Virus record (IMG/VR): IMGVR_UViG_3300025096_003142
Coordinates: 1 to 60,833 of that record
DNA length: 60,833 nt
Reading direction: 5' to 3' (one strand)
DNA from: a virus
In this document: positions 49,601-58,735 of the stretch, in pieces
Layout: each line of letters begins with the position of its first letter
Position numbering within the stretch: position 1 is the first letter of the stretch
Position numbers and translations under genes: made by a program
Notes under the pieces: generated by a model
Database searches by the model: none
Seen by the model: the letters and a program-made list of their open reading frames with translations, nothing else
What the model was told of the DNA's origin: nothing

Positions 49601-50294
49601 CTATATTTATCTCCAAATCTTTTGGCGTTCCTAAAATTAAATGTTTTGAATTTTTATCTATACCAATTTTCCCACCATCTTTAATTAAATAATTAAAAAC
49701 TGGACAAATATAAAATTCATTTTTAGTTCTATTATTATCTTTTATCATTTGTTTAGTATATTTAACAAAATCACTTCCTTTCCTATAATAATATAATCCG
49801 CCTACTGCGTAGTTACTAATAACTTCTTTTTCAGCTGCATTTGTCACATACCCGTTATTATCTAATGTAACATAACTATGAGCTGGACTATCTGAATTAA
49901 ATACTACAACCATGGCATCATATTTTTTATCAATTTGATTTGAATCAAATTGAGGCTCGAAATAACAATCTGGAGTAAATATTACTAATTCATTGTTATT
50001 ATCTATATATTCTGCAACTAACATGCATGTACATACAGCTCCTTCTGTTGTATAGTCTATTGAAGTAATATGAATATTATCTCCGAATTTGTCTTTTAAT
50101 ATTATATCTATATTAAATTGATCAATATGTTCCTGTCTTACAATAAAAAATAAATTGCAATTATCAGTATTTAACGATTTTAGAGCTTTTTCTATAAGAT
50201 ACTGCCCGTTAAAATCAATTAGTGGTTTTGGCTTTTCATATCCACTATCTATAAATCGTTGGCCTAGGCCGGCAATTGGTAAAACTACATTCAT
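49593..50294 (-). CDS. sugar nucleotidylyltransferase, 233 aa
   Basis: N-terminal MNVVLPIAGLGQRFIDSGYEKPKPLIDFNG matches the G-x-G-x-R and KP-x-P motifs of NTP-sugar pyrophosphorylases (RfbA/GlmU/IspD-like). Later FTPDCYF and YAVGGLYYYRKG fit the second metal and sugar region. Makes an NDP-sugar; overlaps the PfkB kinase by 1 nt, so kinase and activation may be sequential steps. Confidence 0.84.
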   Translation of the reverse strand: MNVVLPIAGLGQRFIDSGYEKPKPLIDFNGQYLIEKALKSLNTDNCNLFFIVRQEHIDQFNIDIILKDKFGDNIHITSIDYTTEGAVCTCMLVAEYIDNNNELVIFTPDCYFEPQFDSNQIDKKYDAMVVVFNSDSPAHSYVTLDNNGYVTNAAEKEVISNYAVGGLYYYRKGSDFVKYTKQMIKDNNRTKNEFYICPVFNYLIKDGGKIGIDKNSKHLILGTPKDLEINIDE

Positions 50295-51010
50295 TATTTG
50301 GACTTCTTTTTTTTTGTTGTTTCATTTTCTAATTTTCTCTGTTGTAATATATACGTTGTATTTGAATGTGCATATTCAATACATATTTTTATATCTTGAT
50401 CATTTAGATGTTTATACATAAAACTAGCGGCAAATATATCACCAGCCCCTAATACGTTTACATTTTCTAATATCTCATTTTTTACTAAAACTGATTCTTT
50501 ACCATTAGATGAATAGCTGCCTTCTGGATAATGTAGTATAACCCACCCTTTAACTAGTTTAGCTAGTTCATCTATATCCATAAATAGATCTTCATCAGAA
50601 ATAAATAAAAAATCTATTATAGATAATAATTCTAGATTTTTTATTTTTCCGGATGTTATATCTGCAGAAATAATACCCTCTTCAATGTTATTAACAAATG
50701 AAACATTATCTAACTGATTTATATACATTAGATGATGCCATTTTGATTTTGATACATTAATAGTATTTGTTGTATGCAAATTTAACTGGCCTCTGCCTAC
50801 CCTGTTCATATTTTTTTTATCAACTAAAATAATAGCTTCGCCTATAGCTGTTGGTTTTAGATCGATAGATAGAGAAGAATCTGTTGATATTAATGCATCC
50901 CAGACATTTCCCATTGCACCTATAGTTTTATGATTAGTAAATTCAGAAAATATTTTATCAATCGTTATATGTCCATATAATGCTATATCATATTTTTGAA
51001 AACTTGGCAT
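50294..51010 (-). CDS. PfkB-family sugar kinase, 238 aa
   Basis: The PfkB catalytic motif NVLGAGDIFAASFMYK is near residue 190, with the Asp base. The N-terminal region (IALYGHITIDKI, IGAMGNVWDALI) fits the substrate part of the fold. Shorter than usual (about 300). Probably phosphorylates the sugar activated by the neighbouring nucleotidylyltransferase, as in HldE-like routes. Confidence 0.8.
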   Translation of the reverse strand: MPSFQKYDIALYGHITIDKIFSEFTNHKTIGAMGNVWDALISTDSSLSIDLKPTAIGEAIILVDKKNMNRVGRGQLNLHTTNTINVSKSKWHHLMYINQLDNVSFVNNIEEGIISADITSGKIKNLELLSIIDFLFISDEDLFMDIDELAKLVKGWVILHYPEGSYSSNGKESVLVKNEILENVNVLGAGDIFAASFMYKHLNDQDIKICIEYAHSNTTYILQQRKLENETTKKKKSK

Positions 51011-51594
51011 TAATTTCCTTGATTATTAATTAATAAATTATCTATTTGATCTTGTTGTAAATATTTACTATATACATGCTTCCAAGAATAATAACCTAAT
51101 ATATGTTTGTAGACATTTTTTGATAATACCGTATGCTTATTTATATCAATTGATCCTACATCGATTATTCTGAAATCACTTAAGTCATTATTTACTAATA
51201 TATTATTTGCAGCTCTGTCATTAAAAGCTAGACCCGTTGCTTCAGTAAATTTATCATATTCCGAACATATGTCTGAGTATAATTTTTTTGCTTTTTCTAT
51301 ATCATTTAAAAGAGTCATATATCTATTAGCAATTAACTCACACATAGACTCATCATAAAATATTTTATTTTGATGTGTTATTAATAAAGGATACCATGAA
51401 TTATAATATTTAGTTGTAATAGAATTTTGTGTTATTTCTAAAATTTCGATTATTTTGTTATTATCATTAGAATAATCAATAATATCATTTCTTTTATTAT
51501 ATAATTCATTTGTATTGGAAATATTTCTATTAAGATTTATTATGAATTTATCTCCACTTATTTGATAAGTACCTTTTTTACTAACATATTCCAT
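51010..51594 (-). CDS. small kinase-like (aminoglycoside-phosphotransferase type) protein, 194 aa
   Basis: Contains AFNDRAANNILVNNDLSDFRIIDVGSID, which follows the catalytic loop and metal loop order of protein-kinase-like phosphotransferases, but the first Asp/His context is altered (FNDR instead of HGD). May be a Waa-type sugar kinase or a degenerate form. Overlaps both neighbours by 1 nt. Confidence 0.6.
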   Translation of the reverse strand: MEYVSKKGTYQISGDKFIINLNRNISNTNELYNKRNDIIDYSNDNNKIIEILEITQNSITTKYYNSWYPLLITHQNKIFYDESMCELIANRYMTLLNDIEKAKKLYSDICSEYDKFTEATGLAFNDRAANNILVNNDLSDFRIIDVGSIDINKHTVLSKNVYKHILGYYSWKHVYSKYLQQDQIDNLLINNQGN

Positions 51595-51791
51595 TAATTT
51601 TTCCCTTTAATTTTTGTGTAAGATTCTTTTATAGCTTCGTAGAATATATTATATTCAGGTCTCCACATATCTAATCTTATATTCTTAATATGAATATGTA
51701 TTTGGCCGTTTGCGTTATCTTCGATAATTAAATTTTCATAATTAGAATCTGTATCTACATCGCCAAGAATTTTTTTAATAATATGTCCCAT
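51594..51791 (-). CDS. small IHIH protein, copy A, 65 aa
   Basis: MGHIIKKILGDVDTDSNY, LIIEDNANGQIHIHIKNIRLDMW. Shares the layout MG.I.KK....LII.DN....IHIH..N/G with the next gene, a diverged duplicate. The IHIH pair may bind metal. I recall similar small proteins in bacterial glycan clusters, without a function. Confidence 0.65.
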   Translation of the reverse strand: MGHIIKKILGDVDTDSNYENLIIEDNANGQIHIHIKNIRLDMWRPEYNIFYEAIKESYTKIKGKN

Positions 51792-51792
51792 T

Positions 51793-52005
51793 TTATCTTT
51801 TTCCTCCGTTTATAATTCCAATACAGAATTTTTTAAACTCTTTATATGTAAAATGTAACCGTATATTACATCTTCCTGGAGCTCCTAATCCTAAATGTAT
51901 ATGTATAGGTAGATCATCTCCAATATTATCTTCAATTATAATTAAACTATCTTTTTCTGGAAAGTCTATTTTTCCTTCATATAATTTTTTAGTTATTATT
52001 CCCAT
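51793..52005 (-). CDS. small IHIH protein, copy B, 70 aa
   Basis: MGIITKKLYEGKIDFPEKD, LIIIEDNIGDDLPIHIHLGLG. Diverged copy of the 65-aa protein, 1 nt away, overlapping the 226-aa gene by 1 nt. Function unknown. Confidence 0.65.
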   Translation of the reverse strand: MGIITKKLYEGKIDFPEKDSLIIIEDNIGDDLPIHIHLGLGAPGRCNIRLHFTYKEFKKFCIGIINGGKR

Positions 52006-52685
52006 TACAACCGGTCTATAATATTATTTATTTGTTTTAAACTGCCATTTAATAAATGATTAACTATATCTGTAGCTTCTGGTAGTACCATTTCTATACA
52101 TTTAGTTAACTCCGGTATATCTGCTATCTTCGCTAATTCATTAACTCTTTTTGCGTGTTTATCTTTCCATTGTCTATTTTTATCTAATGTATTTCGTAAT
52201 GTTAATAGTGTCATATCACATTCGATACTTGGTATATAATATTTTATATTATCATGCTCATTGAGTCTTCTAGTATCTAATACATAATCATTAAATTTTT
52301 TAGGAACCGTCCAATATGTACTAAAATTATTATAAGGACTTTTAAAGTATAATGAATTTTGAAGATCAATTCTAAAATACCCCAATCCTCGGTTACCATC
52401 AGGTAACCAGGTTTCTCGATGTAAAGATGTAAAGAATGGGTTTAATAACATTTCACACCATTCTGCAAATCCATAATTTGTTGGGCCGCAAATATTATTA
52501 TTTTCAACAAAATATTTTTTACATATATTTACAGTTTCTTGATAATGGTCATAGGACCCAAGCATATCAATATCTTTATCGGGCATTATTGGTAATTTTG
52601 AAAATCCTCTAAATATAACATATGGTATATTTTTTGTATGAATTTCATCTAAAAAATTAAAAAATATTTTACTGTGATTATTCAT
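52005..52685 (-). CDS. nucleotidyltransferase-like protein, 226 aa
   Basis: YVIFRGFSKLPIMPDKDIDML resembles the R-G..LP..DIDIL motif of a family of nucleotidyltransferase-fold proteins in sugar clusters, with the metal pair D-x-D. Other acidic residues cannot be placed with confidence. It may transfer a nucleotide or phosphosugar. Overlaps the phosphatase gene by 1 nt. Confidence 0.62.
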   Translation of the reverse strand: MNNHSKIFFNFLDEIHTKNIPYVIFRGFSKLPIMPDKDIDMLGSYDHYQETVNICKKYFVENNNICGPTNYGFAEWCEMLLNPFFTSLHRETWLPDGNRGLGYFRIDLQNSLYFKSPYNNFSTYWTVPKKFNDYVLDTRRLNEHDNIKYYIPSIECDMTLLTLRNTLDKNRQWKDKHAKRVNELAKIADIPELTKCIEMVLPEATDIVNHLLNGSLKQINNIIDRL

Positions 52686-53245
52686 TAACTCATTTCCTTA
52701 CTTGTTAACTCTTGCTTATCTAAATCAGCAACTGCTGTTTCTGATGCATCTGTTATCCATTTTTTATTAATAAATATATCATATAATTCAACTAACACTC
52801 CTTCTCCACCGTTTGATTTTAATGTATATAATGAATGCTCTTTAATAATATTGGGAGCATCAGATGGACAAAAAGTAATATCTAATTTTTTGAAAATCGA
52901 TAGATCAAAATAATCATCTCCTATAAAGGATATATTGCTAGGATCTACATTATATTTTTTAGAAAATATATCAACATATCTAGATTTGTCTAAACTTAGA
53001 TCTTCATTTCTTGAACAATAAAAATCTATATTTCTCTTATCAGCCATTGGTTTATTAAAAATATCTCCAGATAACATAATAACTTGTATACCTGATGCAA
53101 TAAATCTTTTTATAGCAGTAAAATCTTTACATAAAAATCGTTTACTTATTACATTATGATTTTTATCATAAACTTTTGTTCCATCAGTTAATACTCCATC
53201 TACATCTAATATAAGTAACTTTGGTAAATTTATTTTTTGTATCAT
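52685..53245 (-). CDS. KdsC-like HAD phosphatase, 186 aa
   Basis: HAD motif I ILDVDGVLTDG with the nucleophile Asp, motif II IMLSGD, and motif III/IV SFIGDDYFDLSIF. Size fits the KdsC/YrbI family (about 170-190), which removes phosphate from KDO-8-P or nonulosonate-9-P. With the NeuB- and NeuA-like genes it can give a complete 9-phosphate route. Confidence 0.87.
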   Translation of the reverse strand: MIQKINLPKLLILDVDGVLTDGTKVYDKNHNVISKRFLCKDFTAIKRFIASGIQVIMLSGDIFNKPMADKRNIDFYCSRNEDLSLDKSRYVDIFSKKYNVDPSNISFIGDDYFDLSIFKKLDITFCPSDAPNIIKEHSLYTLKSNGGEGVLVELYDIFINKKWITDASETAVADLDKQELTSKEMS

Positions 53246-53250
53246 TTTAA

Positions 53251-54192
53251 TTAAAATTTATCTATTATTTCATCAATAACATCATAAGTTGAATATGTTA
53301 TTTTAAAATTAAATAATTGCTCAGCTTTTTTTGTATTAGCAAATCGAACTAATATCTCTTTATAATCACCAAAAATTTCGGTCCTAGGTTTAAATATAAT
53401 TTTAGATTTTGAATTAGTTTTTTTAACTATATATTCTGCTACTTCTTTAACTGTTGTTTGTTGATCTGTTCCTAAATTAATAATTTCATTATTACATTTA
53501 TCAAAATTATCCATAACTTGTTTTAATCCTATTGCTATATCAATTGCATGAGATATAGCACGTGTCTGCAAACCATCTCCATGTATAATTATATCTTTAT
53601 TTAAAAGTGCATTGTTAATAAATAACGGAACATGCCCCCCAGACCATGTTTTACTGGCACGATATGATGAGCAACCAAATATTCTAACTACAACTGCTTT
53701 TAATGTAGATTGTTGTAGTTCATTAAATATATGTTGCTCTCCATATAGTTTAGATAAAGCATATGAATATCTTTCATTAGTAGGAGGACCTATTGTAATT
53801 GGCTCCTTTTCATCAAAATTTTCTGAATTTCCATATACATCGGATGTAGATGTAAAAATTAATTTACTTCCGCATTTCTTAGCTTCCTTAACTACAGATT
53901 TAATCATCTCATAATTATCATCTAACACAACAGAAGAATTAATAGATTGATTTACTGGTTTTTTTAATGACGCTAAATGAAATATAACATCATATTTTTC
54001 TTTCCATAATGATACAAATTGAACTTTAGTTACTTTAAAATTAAAATTAATATTTTTTGCTGCAGCCATTAGATTAGAGCGATTGCCATGTGAAAAATCA
54101 TCTATACCGGTAACATGATGACCTTCAGCTAATAATATATCACATAAATGACTGCCAATTAATCCTGCAGCACCAGTAACTAGTATTTTCAT
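53251..54192 (-). CDS. NAD-dependent sugar epimerase/dehydratase (SDR), 313 aa
   Basis: Rossmann GAAGLIGSHL at residues 7-16, catalytic YSYALSK (YxxxK) around residue 142-148, and FTSTSDVYGNSENF. Full-length extended SDR of the UDP-GlcNAc/UDP-glucose 4-epimerase kind. Second such enzyme in the cluster; substrates of the two may differ. Confidence 0.87.
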   Translation of the reverse strand: MKILVTGAAGLIGSHLCDILLAEGHHVTGIDDFSHGNRSNLMAAAKNINFNFKVTKVQFVSLWKEKYDVIFHLASLKKPVNQSINSSVVLDDNYEMIKSVVKEAKKCGSKLIFTSTSDVYGNSENFDEKEPITIGPPTNERYSYALSKLYGEQHIFNELQQSTLKAVVVRIFGCSSYRASKTWSGGHVPLFINNALLNKDIIIHGDGLQTRAISHAIDIAIGLKQVMDNFDKCNNEIINLGTDQQTTVKEVAEYIVKKTNSKSKIIFKPRTEIFGDYKEILVRFANTKKAEQLFNFKITYSTYDVIDEIIDKF

Positions 54193-54209
54193 AAATTATA
54201 TTTAATATA

Positions 54210-55259
54210 TTATATAATATTTAATTTATTAGAATTATCCAAATGGTATTGATTAATTATATCAACAATTCTTTTTGATGTATTACCATCCCAAATATTT
54301 GGCTTTTTAAAATTAGTTCGAATAAAATTATCAGAATTAATTTGATCAATATCAATTAATTTATTTCCTAATGTTAGTGTAATTAAATGTTCAGTTGTCG
54401 GACGTAATGTTAGTAATGGTATATTTAAAAACGCACATTCGCACTGAACTCCTCCTGAATCAGATATAACTCCGTTGCTATGTTTTATACAATTTATAAA
54501 ATCTAAATAACCTAATGGATCAATTAATTTTATGTTTGAATATGTATTAGTTATATTATTTTTTAATCTAGGATGAGCCGGAATGATTACTTGTTTATTT
54601 AGATTATTTAATTTAGTCAAAATATTATGTAATGTTTTTTTACAGTCGACGTTAAAGGGACGGTGTAAAGTACATAGATAATAATCTGTATACTTATCAT
54701 TTTTTGGTAACATATCAACTACATCGTGAAGTGTATCGATAGCAGTATTACCTACTAATTTTATTTTAGTTTTATCAACATTATTTGATAATAAATTATT
54801 ATATGCACTCGGTTCAGTACAAAATAATAAGTCAGAAATACTATCTACTAATATTCGATTAATTTCTTCTGGCATTGAATTATCAAAACTTCTACAACCA
54901 GACTCAATATGAAAAATAGGTATATTTAATTTACTTGCAGCGAGAGCTCCAGCTAAAGTAGAATTAACATCACCATAGACTATTAAATAATCTGGTTGTT
55001 CTTTTGTTAATACAGATTCTATTTTAATCATTGAGTTTCCTGTTTGTTCTGCGTGACTACCAGATTTAACGCCTAAATGATATGTAGGCTCTGGAATATC
55101 TAATTCTTGAAAAAATATTTTAGACATTTTATAATCATAATGTTGATTTGTATGAATTATAATATTTTTACAATTATGTTGTTCTAATTCTTTAATTACA
55201 GGTGATGCTTTTATAAAATTAGGACGAGCTGCTAGTATGTGTGCGCATTTATAAGTCAT
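54210..55259 (-). CDS. wecB: UDP-GlcNAc 2-epimerase (WecB/NeuC type), 349 aa
   Basis: GT-B-fold epimerase: ILAARPNFIKASPVI, HTNQHYDYKMSKIFF, VYGDVNSTLAGALAA, HIESGCRSFDNSMPEEINR, VISDSGGVQCECAFLNIP and LRPTTE. It gives UDP-ManNAc, or free ManNAc if it is of the hydrolysing NeuC kind, which would feed the NeuB-like enzyme. Overlaps the GT2 gene by 11 nt. Confidence 0.9.
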   Translation of the reverse strand: MTYKCAHILAARPNFIKASPVIKELEQHNCKNIIIHTNQHYDYKMSKIFFQELDIPEPTYHLGVKSGSHAEQTGNSMIKIESVLTKEQPDYLIVYGDVNSTLAGALAASKLNIPIFHIESGCRSFDNSMPEEINRILVDSISDLLFCTEPSAYNNLLSNNVDKTKIKLVGNTAIDTLHDVVDMLPKNDKYTDYYLCTLHRPFNVDCKKTLHNILTKLNNLNKQVIIPAHPRLKNNITNTYSNIKLIDPLGYLDFINCIKHSNGVISDSGGVQCECAFLNIPLLTLRPTTEHLITLTLGNKLIDIDQINSDNFIRTNFKKPNIWDGNTSKRIVDIINQYHLDNSNKLNII

Positions 55260-56214
55260 ATGTTCGTAATGGACCTTTAGTTGTTACATCATGATTAAAA
55301 TATTCATAAATTAATGTGCCTTTATAATTTTCTTTGATTGGTTCGAATGTACTAAATACATTTTCATATTCCCACCCCCATCTAGATTTCCATGCATTAA
55401 AATTAGAATATTTACCAAAATGATATTCATTACCTTTTTTAGCACTAAGTGCTGAATTAGCATCTATATTATATTTTAATTTTACTTCTTGTTGATTTAA
55501 ACAATATAGATGTGGTAAAACTACTAATGGATAATTATTATAATTTAATTGCATAGCTACATCAGGAAACCATAAATGAAATTGATAGTCGGTTGTTGGA
55601 ATAACATGTTTGTTCCAAATTTTTACATTTATCCCTATACACATCCATGCTGGAAATTCAATACAAAATGGTTTATTCCATTTATCAGGATTATTTACAG
55701 CTGTATTATTGTGTTTCGGACTAATCCATCGTTTTGTTGGCGATTTTATTCCTAAATGTGATAATCCTATCATACCTAATGGGGTTTCATTGTTTAAATA
55801 TTTTTGATAAAAATCATAACAATATTTACCTTTGTCTAAAACATTAAAACCTATAGCACCAAATTTATCTAAAGAATCTTTAGAAATTAATTTGTTTATT
55901 TGACTAAAAAAGTCTGTTGTTAAAGGAATAACATCATGTTGAAAACATATAATATATTTACAATTAGGTCTATTTTTATTTATCCAATCTATAAGAGTTT
56001 GCGTAGCCATTTGAACTCCAGTAGATTTATTTTCTAAAAAAACAATATTATGTTGATTACAAATAGATTTACCTTTTTGCAATTCTTGACTGCAAGAACC
56101 GTCGTCAACATTTATAAATTCAAACCCGTCAAAATTTATATGTTTAAGAACCTCTCCTTGTAACATATCGTAATTGTTCCTAGAAGAAACGTATATAATT
56201 ATATTATCTTTCAT
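55249..56214 (-). CDS. GT2-like glycosyltransferase, 321 aa
   Basis: Starts MKDNIIIYVSSRNNYDMLQG, FINVDDGSCSQEL, with a metal site in IICFQHDVIPLT and a C-terminal region rich in Trp and Asn. Probably a single-domain GT-A enzyme with an extension. Overlaps neighbours on both sides. Confidence 0.75.
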   Translation of the reverse strand: MKDNIIIYVSSRNNYDMLQGEVLKHINFDGFEFINVDDGSCSQELQKGKSICNQHNIVFLENKSTGVQMATQTLIDWINKNRPNCKYIICFQHDVIPLTTDFFSQINKLISKDSLDKFGAIGFNVLDKGKYCYDFYQKYLNNETPLGMIGLSHLGIKSPTKRWISPKHNNTAVNNPDKWNKPFCIEFPAWMCIGINVKIWNKHVIPTTDYQFHLWFPDVAMQLNYNNYPLVVLPHLYCLNQQEVKLKYNIDANSALSAKKGNEYHFGKYSNFNAWKSRWGWEYENVFSTFEPIKENYKGTLIYEYFNHDVTTKGPLRTYDL

Positions 56215-57230
56215 AAAAACTTTTTAATATTATTTAACATGATTTTAGTCGAATTAAAATCAATTCCTCCTTCAATTGTATTTTTAATAAAATCATGTTT
56301 TGTTTCATAATTATCTATATATGTTATTATATCATCTGTTAAATTAAAAACTCCATCATAATCATGAAATGCTCCAATTTGTCCAGAATTTTTAATAATA
56401 ACAGTAGGTATGCCTAATTGTATTGATTTAAATGTTAATGTAGATGGCGCAGATATTACAAATTTACTTTCTGCTACTAGTTTATTATCATTAATTGTAT
56501 CTACTATAATTTTATATTTTAATGTTTTTGGTAATATAGAACGTAAATATTTAACATTACGATTATAATCTAATTCGTCTGCCCTACTTTTTAATTTAAT
56601 TGCAATTGGTAAATTATATATATTTTGTAATTTTTTTAAATTAAGTTCTTTTATAAATTTGTCATTAAATACTATAGGAAATGGGCTTTTGCGATTTCCT
56701 AAAAAATTTACAATAATTAATATATGTTTTTTCTCTAAATTTTGATATAGTTTTAATATATCATTTGATGGAATTCCACCTAAAAGACAATGATCATATA
56801 ATTTTTCTGTTTTTCCAAAAACAAAACATTTGTCAAATGATATTTTATGTGATTTTTTTACGTGCCATGTTTTATCTAAATTCCAATTACCATGACTACA
56901 TGCAATCAATGGACATGATTTTAATAAATAAATGTCCATTAAATTAGTTTTTTGAGAATCGCGATTATCATCACTTATTATTAAATCATATTTTTTAAAA
57001 TTAATTTTTTTAATCGATCTATTTCCATTATATTTATTATCAAAATAATGTAAGTATGTTTTATCGAAATAGTTTCGTAAATCATAGTCTCCTACCCATC
57101 TATGTCTAGTAGAATCCATTTGATATACTTTTAATAAATCAAGTTTATAATCTTTAGATAAAAAAGGAATTATAGGATATATTCGTTCACCTGTTCGATA
57201 TTGGGATGTTATAAATAATATTCGTTTCAT
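56211..57230 (-). CDS. GT-B-like glycosyl/glycerophosphotransferase, 339 aa
   Basis: N-terminal MKRILFITSQYRTGERIYPII and a C-terminal half with FVISAPSTLTFKSIQLGIPTVIIKNSGQIG, the order of GT-B enzymes of the CDP-glycerol glycerophosphotransferase or GlcNAc-transferase kind. The donor cannot be fixed. Confidence 0.68.
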   Translation of the reverse strand: MKRILFITSQYRTGERIYPIIPFLSKDYKLDLLKVYQMDSTRHRWVGDYDLRNYFDKTYLHYFDNKYNGNRSIKKINFKKYDLIISDDNRDSQKTNLMDIYLLKSCPLIACSHGNWNLDKTWHVKKSHKISFDKCFVFGKTEKLYDHCLLGGIPSNDILKLYQNLEKKHILIIVNFLGNRKSPFPIVFNDKFIKELNLKKLQNIYNLPIAIKLKSRADELDYNRNVKYLRSILPKTLKYKIIVDTINDNKLVAESKFVISAPSTLTFKSIQLGIPTVIIKNSGQIGAFHDYDGVFNLTDDIITYIDNYETKHDFIKNTIEGGIDFNSTKIMLNNIKKFL

Positions 57231-57892
57231 TTGTGATTCTTTATATCAAAATACTGATTGTGTCTAATATCATCATGAATATACTCAAAATCAAAATTAT
57301 TTTTCCAAGCTGAATAATTAAAACTAAGTTGGTCTCTTTTAGAACCATATTTAATTTCAGTCCACCAATCTTCCATTACTTTGATTACTGATGTATTATT
57401 ATGCGCACGGTATAATATACCACTTGACAGTAAACCATTGTCTTTCGGATACCCTTTACTAAGATATCGGTTCATTTGTTCTTTGATAATATATGGATTA
57501 TCCTTAAATTGTTTTCCGGGGACTTGGCCTAATGCAAATATTGCATTTGCTTCTTCATATATACAATTTCTTTTATCATAACATTTGGTATGATCATATA
57601 CTTTCATCTTTATAGGTGTAATTTGTTCTAAGAACTCGCCAACTATTTGAAAGTTACCATCTTGCCAAATAGAATAATCATATTCAGGAAACCATCGATG
57701 AGGTAATATTTTATATTTTCTAGCAGTTCTCGTATTATCTTCATATAAAGGGAATATTTTACGAATTTCCCATATTTTGCTTTTAATATCTCTATCAGTA
57801 AAACATACAAAATCAACGCCAGGTGGTTTTACAAGTGGTTCGTTGAGAATATCATATCCTCCAATAATTGCTGTATATACTACTATTTTCAT
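57227..57892 (-). CDS. DUF616-type glycosyltransferase-like protein, 221 aa
   Basis: Matches the TOD1/MUCI70 (DUF616) pattern: VVYTAIIGGYDILNEPL, FVCFTDRDIKSKIWEI, ARKYKILPHRWFPEYDYSIWQDG. GT-A type, found mainly in plants and in bacterial and viral glycan clusters. Coupled by 4-nt overlaps to both neighbours. Confidence 0.82.
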   Translation of the reverse strand: MKIVVYTAIIGGYDILNEPLVKPPGVDFVCFTDRDIKSKIWEIRKIFPLYEDNTRTARKYKILPHRWFPEYDYSIWQDGNFQIVGEFLEQITPIKMKVYDHTKCYDKRNCIYEEANAIFALGQVPGKQFKDNPYIIKEQMNRYLSKGYPKDNGLLSSGILYRAHNNTSVIKVMEDWWTEIKYGSKRDQLSFNYSAWKNNFDFEYIHDDIRHNQYFDIKNHK

Positions 57893-58734
57893 AAATATAT
57901 TTCACTTTTTATATAATTAGATCCTAATTTTCCACGTGGAATAGTATATGTAGGAGCATAGTTTGCAATAGTATCATTAACACCAGTTTGATTTCCAATA
58001 TTAAATTTAGCTAACGATTTAATAAATAATTGAATTCGTATATTAATATATCTCATATCTAATGCTTTTTGGAAATTAAAACAATTATCTTGTTTAGATG
58101 TCCAATAAAACATAGGTAAATTATATTCATCTAATTTTTGTTGTATTAATTCTTGATTTTCATTATTATATCGATTGGAAATCAATAATGTACCAAATTC
58201 TCCTTTGCAATGATCATTAATTATATTTTTTGCAAATTGTTTTTCTTTTTCTGTCCAATATATTTCAGGTTCGATATCTTCAAAGTTATCAAATTGCCAA
58301 AAACGTAATATTTGTTCTAATAATGGCATATCTTCATCTCCATTATATATTCGATAATGATCGTTAAATATATCTCCATCAAATGAATCTATAAATCCAT
58401 CAACATATGGATTATTATCAAAAATAGTATGAACTACTTGAAATGGATCATTCCACGAAGACCAATTATTTTCTAAATGTGCAAACATTTGTCTTAATAA
58501 TTTTAGACTTGGAATCCATACTTTACAATTAGGATATTTTTCTTTTAATTTACGAGGCATTGCTGAAATAATACCCCAATCACCTAAACCAAAACATGTA
58601 CGTAAAATTATAAAATTTTCTTGTTGTAAATATTCATCTGGAATGTATGATGGAGATGAAGTAGGAAATCCTAATTGAGTAACGTCGCCGGCATTAAAAA
58701 GTTGATTATTATATGTTCTCCAAAATAGTGGCAT
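57889..58734 (-). CDS. GT9-like (heptosyltransferase-type) protein, 281 aa
   Basis: Contains FIILRTCFGLGDWGIISAMPRKLKEKYP, like the first motif of ADP-heptose:LPS heptosyltransferases (GlGDxl..pal..l...yP), followed by VWIPSLKLLRQM. The C-terminal donor motif is present as FNIGNQTGVNDTIANYA-like. Shorter than typical GT9. Likely adds a core-type sugar. Confidence 0.68.
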   Translation of the reverse strand: MPLFWRTYNNQLFNAGDVTQLGFPTSSPSYIPDEYLQQENFIILRTCFGLGDWGIISAMPRKLKEKYPNCKVWIPSLKLLRQMFAHLENNWSSWNDPFQVVHTIFDNNPYVDGFIDSFDGDIFNDHYRIYNGDEDMPLLEQILRFWQFDNFEDIEPEIYWTEKEKQFAKNIINDHCKGEFGTLLISNRYNNENQELIQQKLDEYNLPMFYWTSKQDNCFNFQKALDMRYINIRIQLFIKSLAKFNIGNQTGVNDTIANYAPTYTIPRGKLGSNYIKSEIYL

Positions 58735-58735
58735 A

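Noticed and set aside
44988-53245. KDO synthesis (KdsA/KdsB/KdsC) instead of a nonulosonate route
   Set aside because: The synthase motifs (AEIGWNHCGD, GYSDHxxG, EKHFT) are those of NeuB rather than KdsA, and no KdsD-like isomerase is present; KdsC-like phosphatases serve both routes.
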